The position numbers and the translations under genes are program-made. Below are positions 1 through 6,518 of a stretch of 7,726 nt of DNA, piece after piece. Origin of the DNA: Flavisolibacter sp. (GTDB taxonomy: Bacteria > Bacteroidota > Bacteroidia > Chitinophagales > Chitinophagaceae). The stretch covers positions 1 to 7,726 of the forward strand of contig JAICTW010000103.1 of the NCBI GenBank assembly GCA_025936195.1, in the 5' to 3' direction. Under the pieces are notes generated by a model. That model worked only from the letters and a program-made list of their open reading frames with translations. It was not told the DNA's origin and ran no database searches. The first letter of the stretch is position 1, and every line of letters begins with the position of its first letter.

Positions 1-69
1 CTTGATGCGTTTGAGCTCGCCTGCGGCGTCGAGGGCTTGCAGGAATTCTTGCAGGTCGTTGTAGGGCAT
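1..69 (-). CDS. UbiD-family decarboxylase, N-terminal fragment (truncated by window edge)
   Basis: Only the first 23 residues are inside the window: MPYNDLQEFLQALDAAGELK followed by RIK. The pattern 'YxDLxEFLxxLxxxGELxRI' is the characteristic opening of UbiD-family decarboxylases, which use prenylated FMN to remove carboxyl groups from aromatic or unsaturated acids, for example in quinone biosynthesis. The start is the only ATG in an open frame that runs back to about base 216, and an SD-like GAAGGA lies a few bases upstream. That is unusual here, since the other genes lack such sites. Nearly every codon ends in G or C, unlike all other genes in the window. The family call rests on recall of its N-terminus. 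The substrate cannot be inferred, and the catalytic residues lie outside the window. Confidence 0.7.
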   Translation of the reverse strand, partial: MPYNDLQEFLQALDAAGELKRIK

Positions 70-180
70 TGGCGTTCCTTCAATCGGTAGGACGGCGGCA
101 TCATATAGTGAGGGGCCGGCGCTGGCGCGTGGGCGATCGGGCCTTCCTTCGATTTCTGTTGTCTCAACAGCGGCGTTCCG
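1..180. other. GC-rich segment of atypical composition
   Basis: By direct count, 109 of 180 bases are G or C (about 61%), while bases 181-240 hold 18 of 60 (30%). The segment contains the UbiD fragment and its leader. Bases 181-327, up to the stop of the transporter gene, are AT-rich and show no convincing gene. The step is abrupt and falls beside a run of seven T's at 183-189. It could mark transferred DNA or an assembly join between two organisms. Confidence 0.7.
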
Positions 181-327
181 TGTTTTTTTGACGGATATTT
201 TGGATTTGATGGATGATTATCTCTTTCCAAAAAGCAAACAAATAAAAACAACATTCTCAATCAAAACTCCTCCTCCCTGCTTCACTGTTGAAATAATGTA
301 ACTGTACTCTGGCAAATATTGCAAGCA

Positions 328-1590
328 CTATACTTCTGTTTCTTCCAAACTAAATTGCGGTGATTCTTGTGCAACCGGTGTCTTTTCTTTTTTCAAAACC
401 GAGAAAGCAACCAATGCGCTTATCATCAGCAAAATGGATCCTAATAAAAACGGCGCTCCTGAAAAATGAACAGGCGCTCCGGGCTTTGTGAACCATGCAA
501 ATAAATTGGTCATCACCAGCGGACCAATAATGGAAGTAAGGCTTACCATGCTTGTCAGTGCACCTTGCAATTCGCCTTGTTCATTCCGTGGCACATGACC
601 GGAAAGAATGGCCTGCAATGCCGGACCAGCAATACCACCCAAACAATAAGGGATCATGAACACAAACATCATCCAGCTTTGGGTGGCAAAAGCAAAGGCC
701 AGCATGCCTATCGAATAAATGGCCAGACCTATGTAAACACTTTTCTCGTTTCCAAGTTTTGGATTGATATAACGGATCAACACACCCTGCACAAGTGCTG
801 TCATGGCGCCAACCACTGCAAGTGAGTAACCAAGTTTTTGCGGCGACCAGTTAAAGCGTTCAATGTTAATATAGGTCCAGGTGCTTTGCAATGCATGTGC
901 AGCAATGTACACCAGCACCACAGAACCGATAAGACCAAGAACGGAAGGATATTTCTTTAAATGGGTTACTGAACCAAAAGGATTAGCCCTCTTCCAATCA
1001 AACGTGCGGCGGTTTTCTTTTGATAAGGATTCAGGTAATACAAAATATCCATACAAAGCATTCAATAAGCAAAAGGCAGCAGCAACAACAAAAGGAACAC
1101 GAAGACCATAATGCGCAAGCATTCCGCCCAATGCAGGACCAATGATGAAACCCAATCCGAATGCGGCACCAATCAGACCAAAGTTTTTGGCCCTTGTTTC
1201 AGCAGTGCTGACATCGGCAATGTATGCTGAAGCTGTTGTAATGCTGGCGCCGGTAATACCTGAGATGACACGACTTAAGAACAACCACCAGATGGTAGGC
1301 GCCAACGCCATAAACAAATAATCAATTCCAAACCCAATTAAAGAGGTAAGCAATACGGGCCTGCGGCCATACTTATCGCTCAAATTACCAATGATGGGTG
1401 CACAAAAAAACTGCATGGCCGCATACACTACAGTAAGCACTCCGCCCCATTGTGATACCTGGCTGATATTGCCGCCGGTCAGTTTTCCGATCAATTCCGG
1501 AAATACAGGAATGACAATGCCGAGGCCTGTCACATCAATCAATAAAGTGATGAAGATAAAACCAGTGGCAGCTTTGTGTGAACGATGCAT
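328..1590 (-). CDS. TetA-like MFS multidrug/tetracycline efflux transporter (DHA1, TCR/Tet family)
   Basis: This is a 420-residue inner-membrane antiporter of the major facilitator superfamily, expected to export drugs in exchange for protons through 12 membrane helices. Helix 1 carries an acidic residue (D19) in 'TLLIDVTGLGIVIPVFP', matching the essential Asp of TetA proteins. Motif A is GNLSDKYGRRP at 68-78, including D72 and the RR pair. Motif C of antiporters is the GFIIGPALGG stretch at 147-156. The stretch QGELQGALTSMVSLTSIIGP (338-357) closely resembles the equivalent TetA segment. A longer frame begins at a TTG (1609-1611), but the ATG at 1588-1590 with an A-rich leader is the better start. 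The basic, acidic tail 'LKKEKTPVAQES...' is cytoplasmic. Family membership is secure. Tetracycline as the real substrate is not shown, since many chromosomal Bacteroidota members have unknown substrates. Confidence 0.92.
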   Translation of the reverse strand: MHRSHKAATGFIFITLLIDVTGLGIVIPVFPELIGKLTGGNISQVSQWGGVLTVVYAAMQFFCAPIIGNLSDKYGRRPVLLTSLIGFGIDYLFMALAPTIWWLFLSRVISGITGASITTASAYIADVSTAETRAKNFGLIGAAFGLGFIIGPALGGMLAHYGLRVPFVVAAAFCLLNALYGYFVLPESLSKENRRTFDWKRANPFGSVTHLKKYPSVLGLIGSVVLVYIAAHALQSTWTYINIERFNWSPQKLGYSLAVVGAMTALVQGVLIRYINPKLGNEKSVYIGLAIYSIGMLAFAFATQSWMMFVFMIPYCLGGIAGPALQAILSGHVPRNEQGELQGALTSMVSLTSIIGPLVMTNLFAWFTKPGAPVHFSGAPFLLGSILLMISALVAFSVLKKEKTPVAQESPQFSLEETEV

Positions 1591-1608
1591 TGTGTTTACG
1601 TTGGACGG

Positions 1609-1638
1609 CAAAGGTTAGGAGATTCAAGTAACCGACAA
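1609..1638 (-). promoter_or_regulatory. Candidate Bacteroidota-type promoter for the MFS gene
   Basis: Read on the minus strand, TTG (1638-1636) is followed after 18 bases by TAACCTTTG (1617-1609). This resembles the Bacteroidota TTG / TAnnTTTG arrangement, but with one extra base in the -7 element. It would give a very short leader before the ATG at 1590. The upstream element overlaps one copy of the 12-base direct repeat. Confidence 0.35.
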
Positions 1639-1722
1639 AACCAATTTGGATGAAGTGCATAAGAATTCCGGTGAACTGTAAAATTTGTTGCAGCAAGTTT
1701 CTTCCTATCTTAACCGACAAAA
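1629..1722 (+). repeat. Exact 12-bp direct repeat TAACCGACAAAA in the divergent promoter region
   Basis: TAACCGACAAAA occurs at 1629-1640 and again at 1711-1722, 82 bases apart start to start. Both copies lie inside the 137-base gap between the divergent MFS and ATP-grasp-like genes. The first covers the upstream element of the leftward candidate promoter, and the second overlaps the -7 element of the rightward one. An exact 12-base match within so short a gap is unlikely by chance, so a shared regulator site is a reasonable inference. No regulator gene is adjacent. Confidence 0.6.
1684..1713 (+). promoter_or_regulatory. Candidate promoter for the ATP-grasp-like gene
   Basis: TTTG at 1684-1687 is followed after 18 bases by TATCTTAA at 1706-1713, which matches TAnnTT of the Bacteroidota -7 consensus TAnnTTTG but not its last two bases. 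It stands 14 bases before the chosen ATG at 1728. That would give a very short leader and supports the shorter start. Confidence 0.35.
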
Positions 1723-1727
1723 TTTTT

Positions 1728-2921
1728 ATGGTTTCGGAATTGCGAAAAGAGTATAATAAGAAGTTCACCGAAGAAGAATACAGATCGTTTATAACAGCAC
1801 TGGAAACTATTTATCCGGGCCAATTGGATTTTCGTGTTGCTGAAACTCCTGTGTTTGTTTCAAAGGACTTTACGAACAAAATGCTCTCTGCCTGCGAAAG
1901 CATTATTGATGTCATTACCACGCCTGAATACCAAAAGCAATCTGAAAAAGCAATTCCCGACTATTTGCGTGTTCCCAACGAATATGCACATCCGCATTTT
2001 ATTTGCTTTGATTTTGGTGTTTGTAAAAATGAAAAAGATAAACTTGAACCTCAGTTGATCGAAATGCAGGGCTTTCCAAGTTTGTTTGCCTGGCAGATCA
2101 TCTTACCTGAAGTGCACGCAAATTATTTTTGGACTCCCAAAAATCACACTCCTTACCTCAATGGTTTTGATCGTGAATCTTATATCAGCCTGCTGAAAAA
2201 AATAATTGTTGCTGACACCGATCCTGAAAATGTGATCCTTCTTGAGGTGTTTCCACATCAGCAAAAAACAAGAGTAGATTTCTATGCCACGGAAAGTCTG
2301 CTTGGTATCAAAACAGTTGATCTGAACGATGTAATACGGGAAGGAAAGAATTTGTATTACAACAATAATGGAAAGAAAACATTGATCAAAAGAATTTACA
2401 ACCGTGTCATCTTTGATGATCTGTTGCAGCAATCGAAAGACGTACAGGAAAAAGGAAAGATCTTTCAGCAGAAATTAAATGTAACGTGGGTGCCGCATCC
2501 AAACTGGTTTTACCGTTTAAGTAAATACACCTTGCCTTTTGTTCAACATCCCTATGTTCCGGAAACACATTTTTTAAATGAAGTGAATTTGCCCAATGAT
2601 TTAGAGAACTACGTAATTAAACCATTGTTCTCTTTTGCGGGACAAGGTGTGCTCATTGATGTTAGCAAAGAAGAAGTGGACAAGATAAAGGATAAAGAGA
2701 ACTGGATCATTCAGCGCAAAGTAAATTATGCTGAGGCTATTAAAACACCTGATGAACCGGCAAAAGCGGAGATCCGCATTTTTTACTTTTGGGAACCAGG
2801 TGCAAAGAGGCCAATTGCTGTCAACAATCTGGCAAGACTAAGCAAGGGAAAAATGATCGGTGTCCGGTACAATAAAGACAAGGACTGGGTGGGAGGAAGT
2901 TTTTGCTTGTTTGAACAATAG
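1728..2921 (+). CDS. Circularly permuted ATP-grasp-like protein of unknown substrate
   Basis: The 397-residue protein has no signal peptide and looks cytoplasmic. I do not recognise a named gene. Several stretches resemble circularly permuted ATP-grasp ligases such as the glutathionylspermidine-synthase group: a possible metal-binding Glu in 'QLIEMQGFPSLF' (E112), 'LIKRIYNRVIFDDL' (219-232), the nucleotide-loop-like 'YVIKPLFSFAGQGVLI' (295-310, K298), the strand 'WIIQRKV' (326-332), and 'EIRIFYFW...NNLARLSKGK' (348-374) with the Arg and Asn typical of the active site. By family analogy it would form an amide or peptide-like bond using ATP, but neither substrate can be inferred. An in-frame ATG at 1650 would add 26 residues. 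I prefer 1728 because the extension is Cys-rich, resembles no ATP-grasp element, and covers the candidate promoter. The gene is divergent from the transporter and convergent with ldh, with no operon partner. Confidence 0.65.
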   Translation: MVSELRKEYNKKFTEEEYRSFITALETIYPGQLDFRVAETPVFVSKDFTNKMLSACESIIDVITTPEYQKQSEKAIPDYLRVPNEYAHPHFICFDFGVCKNEKDKLEPQLIEMQGFPSLFAWQIILPEVHANYFWTPKNHTPYLNGFDRESYISLLKKIIVADTDPENVILLEVFPHQQKTRVDFYATESLLGIKTVDLNDVIREGKNLYYNNNGKKTLIKRIYNRVIFDDLLQQSKDVQEKGKIFQQKLNVTWVPHPNWFYRLSKYTLPFVQHPYVPETHFLNEVNLPNDLENYVIKPLFSFAGQGVLIDVSKEEVDKIKDKENWIIQRKVNYAEAIKTPDEPAKAEIRIFYFWEPGAKRPIAVNNLARLSKGKMIGVRYNKDKDWVGGSFCLFEQ

Positions 2922-2924
2922 CTT

Positions 2925-2942
2925 TAATTGCCAGTGCAATTA
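2925..2942 (+). terminator. Small hairpin between convergent genes, possible weak terminator
   Basis: TAATTGC (2925-2931) and GCAATTA (2936-2942) form a 7-bp stem with a CAGT loop, in the 38-base gap between the stop codons of the ATP-grasp-like gene and ldh. The stem is AT-rich. On the plus strand it is followed only by TTCAGTTT, and on the minus strand there is no T-run, so termination would be weak. Confidence 0.35.
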
Positions 2943-2959
2943 TTCAGTTTAATGATAAA

Positions 2960-3883
2960 TTATGAAATGGAACGTATAAGCTCTTTCAATTTTTCTGCCG
3001 AGCGGTGGAGCAATTGTTGTTCGCCTTCATTAATATTCAACTGAAGCAATTCCCTTACCCCGCTCCTGTCCACAACACAAGGCACGCCAAGATAAACATC
3101 ATTGATGCCATAATAATCAGAAAGCAGCGTAGACACGTTCAACACGGCTGCTTCATTTTTCAAAATGGCCGTGCAAATCCGGTCAAGCGCCAAAGCAATG
3201 GCATAATAGGTGGCTCCTTTTGCTTCAATAATCCGGTAAGCAGCATCTCTTGTGTTGATGAAGATATCATGCTTCTCTTCTTCGCTCAAAACAATACTGG
3301 AGCCGGCAAGGTTGGCAAGACTCCATACCGGGAGTTCCGAATCACCATGTTCTCCAATGATATGCGCATGTACACTTCTTGGATCAATCGTCAATTTATC
3401 TCCAATCAGGTAACGGAATCTTGCCGTATCCAGTAAAGTACCTGAACCAATAATACGATGCGCAGGCCATCCCGATCGCTTCCATGTAAAATAGCTCATG
3501 ACATCAACAGGATTGCTGGCGATCAATAAAATGCCCTGTTGATTATACTTTAAAACTTCGTTGGTAATGCTTTCAAAAACGGCAATGTTACGTTTTAGCA
3601 AGTCCACTCTTGTATCACCCGGCCTTTGTGCCACACCTGCTGTAATGATAATGATATCGGCTCCGGCACAATCTTCATAACTGCCGGCCCAAACGTTTAC
3701 TTTACCCAAAAACGAAAGCCCATGATTGATATCGAGTGCATCGCCAATTGCTTTCTCTTTGTTGGCATCTATTAACACCAGTTCGTCCATTCGTTCCCGT
3801 AATACTAAAGTGTAAGCGGTGGTAGAGCCTACGGCTCCTGCACCAACCACTACAATTCTTGTTTTCTTAGATGGTGAAGTCAT
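2960..3883 (-). CDS. ldh: L-lactate dehydrogenase (NAD+)
   Basis: A cytoplasmic 307-residue enzyme that interconverts pyruvate and L-lactate with NADH/NAD+, the usual size for bacterial LDH. The Rossmann glycine motif GAGAVG is at 14-19 and the NAD-ribose Asp at 39. The substrate loop 'AGVAQRPGDTRVDLL' (82-96) carries Q86, the residue that marks lactate rather than malate dehydrogenase (Arg there), and the catalytic R92. Further active-site residues are N123, D152 and R155, catalytic H179 in 'IGEHGDSELPVWS', and T225. R157 and H172 match the Arg173/His188 pair that binds fructose-1,6-bisphosphate in allosteric bacterial LDHs, so activation by that sugar is likely though inferred. The ATG at 3883 has an A/T-rich leader and a good promoter match. 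The gene faces the ATP-grasp-like gene convergently and diverges from the YceI operon. No truncation is seen. Confidence 0.96.
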   Translation of the reverse strand: MTSPSKKTRIVVVGAGAVGSTTAYTLVLRERMDELVLIDANKEKAIGDALDINHGLSFLGKVNVWAGSYEDCAGADIIIITAGVAQRPGDTRVDLLKRNIAVFESITNEVLKYNQQGILLIASNPVDVMSYFTWKRSGWPAHRIIGSGTLLDTARFRYLIGDKLTIDPRSVHAHIIGEHGDSELPVWSLANLAGSSIVLSEEEKHDIFINTRDAAYRIIEAKGATYYAIALALDRICTAILKNEAAVLNVSTLLSDYYGINDVYLGVPCVVDRSGVRELLQLNINEGEQQLLHRSAEKLKELIRSIS

Positions 3884-3899
3884 TTAAATAGTTTGTATC

Positions 3900-3932
3900 C
3901 AAAATTAAATCTGCATTCCTTTCAATCACAAA
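3900..3932 (-). promoter_or_regulatory. Bacteroidota-type promoter for ldh
   Basis: On the minus strand TTTG (3932-3929) precedes a perfect TAnnTTTG element, TAATTTTG (3907-3900), with 21 bases between. The -7 element lies 16 bases upstream of the ldh ATG, so the leader would be very short. This is the best promoter match in the window. Confidence 0.55.
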
Positions 3933-3934
3933 AA

Positions 3935-3967
3935 AAGCATGCTTCAAAAAGATGCAATGATCTTTTT
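3935..3967. repeat. Palindrome and inverted repeat in the ldh/yceI divergent gap
   Basis: A perfect 10-bp palindrome AAGCATGCTT (3935-3944) sits just upstream of the candidate ldh -33 element. Immediately beside it, AAAAAGAT (3946-3953) and ATCTTTTT (3960-3967) form an 8-bp inverted repeat around GCAATG. Neither follows a gene end, so operator sites are more likely than terminators. No regulator is known. Confidence 0.45.
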
Positions 3968-4066
3968 TATTAGTTTATCACTTCAACTGACTTTGCTCAT
4001 ATTCCCTTCCATCTACAATCATGTTATAACATCATTTCTATCATCTTCCCCGGCCTTAGCCAACTA

Positions 4067-4074
4067 TAGTTTTG
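4067..4074 (+). promoter_or_regulatory. Candidate -7 element for the YceI-barrel operon
   Basis: TAGTTTTG is an exact match to TAnnTTTG and lies 32 bases before the YceI start. No TTG is found 17-23 bases upstream, so the promoter may be weak, activator-dependent, or a chance match. Confidence 0.35.
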
Positions 4075-4106
4075 CTCTTGCAATTCACAATTAAAAAACA
4101 AGAATC

Positions 4107-4703
4107 ATGAGAACGAAAAATAACCTGCGCATTGTTCGCACTCTTATCATGGCAGCAGTTGCTTTGGTAAGCACATTGGCAGTGAATGCTCAAAGCATTC
4201 GTAAGAATTCTGCTTTTATCCTTAAAGTTTCCGGATCATCCAATCTCCACGACTGGACACTGGAAGCCAAGAGCGGAACCATTGAAGCCAATCTCAATCT
4301 TACTTCGAACGTAACTTACCTGGCCGGAATTCAATCATTAAATTTTACTTTGCCCGTTAAAAACTTAAAAAGCACAGAAGGCTCTTTGATGGACACCAGA
4401 ACATACGATGCTTTGAAAGCTGACAAGTACCCGAACATTACCTTTAATCTTTTGACTGCTACACCTGTAAGCACAGAGGGAAACAAATCACAGTTCAAAG
4501 TAACCGGTCAACTTACCATTTGTGGTGTTACCCGCCAGATTGATATGATAGCTACTGCACAAAAAACGGCTGATGGTTCTGTGATCATCAATGGCCAGCA
4601 AAAATTGAAAATGACACAGTTCAATGTACGTCCGCCATCATTCATGTTCGGCGCTTTGAAAGTAACAGATGATCTGAACATCAACTATACCGTTCGCCTT
4701 TAA
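4107..4703 (+). CDS. YceI-family periplasmic protein
   Basis: A 198-residue exported protein. Residues 1-28 form a signal peptide: a basic start (MRTKNNLR), a hydrophobic core 'TLIMAAVALVSTLAV', and an Ala-rich cleavage site at VNA/QS. The mature part is a YceI-type lipocalin-like beta-barrel, a fold known to bind isoprenoid chains in some members. Family landmarks are 'VSGSSNLHDW' (41-50), 'MDTRTYDALKADKYPNITF' (95-113) and 'GQLTICGVTRQIDM' (134-147). The ligand of this copy is unknown. The start ATG has an A-rich leader without an SD site, as is usual in Bacteroidota. A 47-base gap with no terminator separates it from the outer-membrane protein gene downstream, so they are probably co-transcribed. 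That pairing suggests a role in envelope or lipid handling, or in assembly of the barrel partner. This is inference. Confidence 0.9.
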   Translation: MRTKNNLRIVRTLIMAAVALVSTLAVNAQSIRKNSAFILKVSGSSNLHDWTLEAKSGTIEANLNLTSNVTYLAGIQSLNFTLPVKNLKSTEGSLMDTRTYDALKADKYPNITFNLLTATPVSTEGNKSQFKVTGQLTICGVTRQIDMIATAQKTADGSVIINGQQKLKMTQFNVRPPSFMFGALKVTDDLNINYTVRL

Positions 4704-4750
4704 TGAATATACCCGACACAATTTTTTAAAAACCTGAAAAAAAGCATAAA

Positions 4751-6112
4751 ATGAGAAAGAATCTATTTCGCTTAGCAGTGATCGCAGCGACAGCCGCACC
4801 GTTCATTGGTTCGGCTCAACAAAACCAAAGCGCCGACAAAGAGTTTTACTTACGTCCTTCTTACTGGAGACCTTATGATCAACGCGGCATCAATGTTTTT
4901 GAAACTTCAAAAGCTCCCGATACCATTCCGTTCGAAGGTGTAAGAGTTCGTTTCGGAGCAGGGTTTACACAACAATTCCAGGGCATCAAACATTCCAATA
5001 AAGGAGCCATAAATAATCAGGGTGCCAACAAATTATATCCGCTCACTCCGGGTTTCATGACCTCTCAGGCTGACCTGTTCATGGATGTGCAATTGGCTGA
5101 TGGCATTCGCTTGAATGTAACAACTTATTTATCTGCACGTCACCACAACGAAGCATGGGTAAAAGGCGGCTATATTCAGTTTGACAAACTTCCTTTCAAA
5201 GGACAGTTCTGGGATAATTTGATGAAGATCGCAACCGTTAAAATCGGTCACATGGAAATTAATTATGGCGATGCTCACTTCCGTCGTCCTGATGGCGGAC
5301 AAACCTTGTACAGCCCATTCATGGAAGGAAATATCATGGATGCCTTTGCCACTGAAATTGGCGGTGAAGTTTATCTGCAAAAGAATGGTTTATTTGGAAT
5401 GCTGGGTGTAACCAATGGTATGATCAAAGGAAATATTGACTCTACCTACAAAACAGATCAGGATGACAACATCAAAAAATCTCCTTCCATTTATTTGAAA
5501 GGTGGCATTGACAAAACCCTGGCTGATATTGTACGCGTAAGAGTATCTGGTAGTTTTTACCATAACAGCAGTTCAGCAGCAAGTGGCTTGACACTTTATG
5601 GTGGCGACCGTACCGGTTCTAATTATCAAAACGTAATGGAAAAAGCTCCTTACAGTGTTCCTGCGGTGCTCCCTGCTTCTACTGCAGTTGCTTTCTCCGG
5701 TCGTTTAGATCCTAAATTCACAAAAAAAGTTGATGCTGTAATGTTGAATGCTTTTCTGAAAGTGAAAGGTTTGGAATTCTTCGGTACTTATGAAAATGCA
5801 CAAGGCCGTACCAAAACAGAAACTGCCAATAGGAAAGCCAATCAATTAGCAGGTGAATTAATTTACCGCTTTGGTAAAAATGAAAACCTGTTTGTTGGTG
5901 GCCGGTACAATACTGTTACAGCAAGACTGGCTGGTTTTGCAAAGGATATTACCGTGAACAGAGTAGCCGGTGCTGCCGGTTGGTTCTTAACAAGAAATGT
6001 ATTGCTGAAAGGTGAAGTAGTGCAACAAAAATACCTTGACTTCCCTACTGCTGATTATCGTTCAGGTGGTAAGTTCAATGGTTATGTAATTGAAGCTGTT
6101 GTTGGTTTCTAA
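4751..6112 (+). CDS. Outer-membrane beta-barrel protein (porin-like), uncharacterised
   Basis: A 453-residue exported protein. The signal peptide spans 1-22 (MRKNLFRLAVIAATAAPFIG, cleaved at SA/QQ). The mature chain has many alternating-hydrophobic strands separated by polar turns, for example 'GVRVRFGAGFTQQF', 'GIRLNVTTYLSARHH', 'VRVRVSGSFYHNS', 'NLFVGGRYNTVTARL' and 'NVLLKGEVVQQKYL'. It ends in 'GYVIEAVVGF', with the terminal Phe expected for recognition by the barrel-assembly machinery. The segment 'YGDAHFRRPDGGQTLYSPF' followed by 'MDAFATEIGGEVYLQ' feels conserved among uncharacterised Bacteroidota barrels and is loosely like phosphate-selective porins. The substrate is unknown. There are no TonB-dependent receptor plug or TonB-box features, and it is too short for a SusC protein. 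It is the second gene of an operon with the YceI protein and is followed directly by a strong terminator. Confidence 0.8.
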   Translation: MRKNLFRLAVIAATAAPFIGSAQQNQSADKEFYLRPSYWRPYDQRGINVFETSKAPDTIPFEGVRVRFGAGFTQQFQGIKHSNKGAINNQGANKLYPLTPGFMTSQADLFMDVQLADGIRLNVTTYLSARHHNEAWVKGGYIQFDKLPFKGQFWDNLMKIATVKIGHMEINYGDAHFRRPDGGQTLYSPFMEGNIMDAFATEIGGEVYLQKNGLFGMLGVTNGMIKGNIDSTYKTDQDDNIKKSPSIYLKGGIDKTLADIVRVRVSGSFYHNSSSAASGLTLYGGDRTGSNYQNVMEKAPYSVPAVLPASTAVAFSGRLDPKFTKKVDAVMLNAFLKVKGLEFFGTYENAQGRTKTETANRKANQLAGELIYRFGKNENLFVGGRYNTVTARLAGFAKDITVNRVAGAAGWFLTRNVLLKGEVVQQKYLDFPTADYRSGGKFNGYVIEAVVGF

Positions 6113-6134
6113 ATAGAAATCTCTCTTAAGCAGA

Positions 6135-6159
6135 AGCGGGCAAGTGCCCGCTTTTTTTT
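6135..6159 (+). terminator. Rho-independent terminator of the YceI-barrel operon
   Basis: The stem AGCGGGC (6135-6141) pairs with GCCCGCT (6146-6152) around an AAGT loop. It is followed by eight T's ending at 6159. It lies 22 bases after the barrel stop codon. This is a textbook intrinsic terminator and fixes the 3' end of the operon. Confidence 0.95.
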
Positions 6160-6338
6160 GTGCGCATCACTTTTGTTTGCAGCATCAATAATGTTTTTGT
6201 CTATACTTCATCTGTATTTTTCTGTGCCGGCAGATGAACAAAAATTAAGTCGCAGAACCATGAAGCTCTAATTAATTGATTGAATAAAAAAGAGTTTAAT
6301 TCTTATGTGCCCATCTGCATTGCTACTATCTGACTTCT

Positions 6339-6362
6339 CTTGCGTCGCACCTTTCATCGTTC
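6339..6362 (+). repeat. Repeat modules A-B, left copy
   Basis: Module A is CTTGCGTCGCAC (6339-6350) and module B is CTTTCATCGTTC (6351-6362). Exact reverse complements of both occur at 6610-6633. Module B is followed by AGTAATTC (6363-6370), which also follows the right copy in direct orientation. A partial B core, TCATCGTT, recurs at 6494-6501. Confidence 0.75.
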
Positions 6363-6471
6363 AGTAATTCTTATCATCACCTGCGAAGTTCACTACTGTT
6401 CTCAATATTCTTTTAGCGTAAGAGATTAGGCACGTAGAGAACGCAGAGTCCTGATAGCTATAGGGAGCAAA

Positions 6472-6518
6472 GGACGCAAAGAATTCTTCCCTGTCATCGT
6501 TGCGCCTTCTTTGTGTTC
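6472..6518. repeat. Imperfect hairpin with CGCAAAG-type repeat
   Basis: GGACGCAAAGAA (6472-6483) can pair along its full 12 bases with TTCTTTGTGTTC (6507-6518), using two G-T wobbles, around a 23-base loop. Together with neighbouring AACGCAGAG (6440-6448) and the reverse-strand GCGAAGAACACAAAG (6509-6523), this resembles the degenerate 'CGCAAAG / CGAAGACAC' intergenic repeats seen in many bacterial genomes. That comparison is from memory. The minus-strand 60-codon frame over it (6361-6543) reads as repeat sequence rather than a protein. Confidence 0.5.

Noticed and set aside
166..189. Possible plus-strand terminator (CGG/CCG stem followed by seven T's)
   Set aside because: The stem is only three strong pairs plus a wobble and a bulge, and no plus-strand gene ends before it.
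70..216. In-frame open upstream extension of the UbiD gene (49 codons without a stop)
   Set aside because: It contains no ATG before the one at 69, the family's usual N-terminus begins at that ATG, and an SD-like site sits correctly before it. The open frame is explained by high GC.
565..825. Plus-strand open frames over the transporter gene (565-825, 881-1111, 1391-1618)
   Set aside because: They are antisense to a clear MFS gene and show no protein family character.
1591..1611. Longer TTG start for the MFS transporter
   Set aside because: It adds seven non-conserved residues, and the candidate promoter overlaps the TTG. The ATG at 1590 fits TetA-type N-termini better.
1650..1727. 26-residue N-terminal extension of the ATP-grasp-like protein
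   Set aside because: The extension is Cys-rich without a signal or domain character and overlaps the likely promoter. The ATG at 1728 is preferred, though not proven.
3005..3436. 143-codon plus-strand frame inside ldh
   Set aside because: It lies antisense to a complete, motif-bearing lactate dehydrogenase and has no recognisable features.
6191..6271. 26-codon frame MFLSILHLYFSVPADEQKLS... after the terminator
   Set aside because: It is too short, with no leader signal or conserved character, and is consistent with chance in AT-rich DNA.
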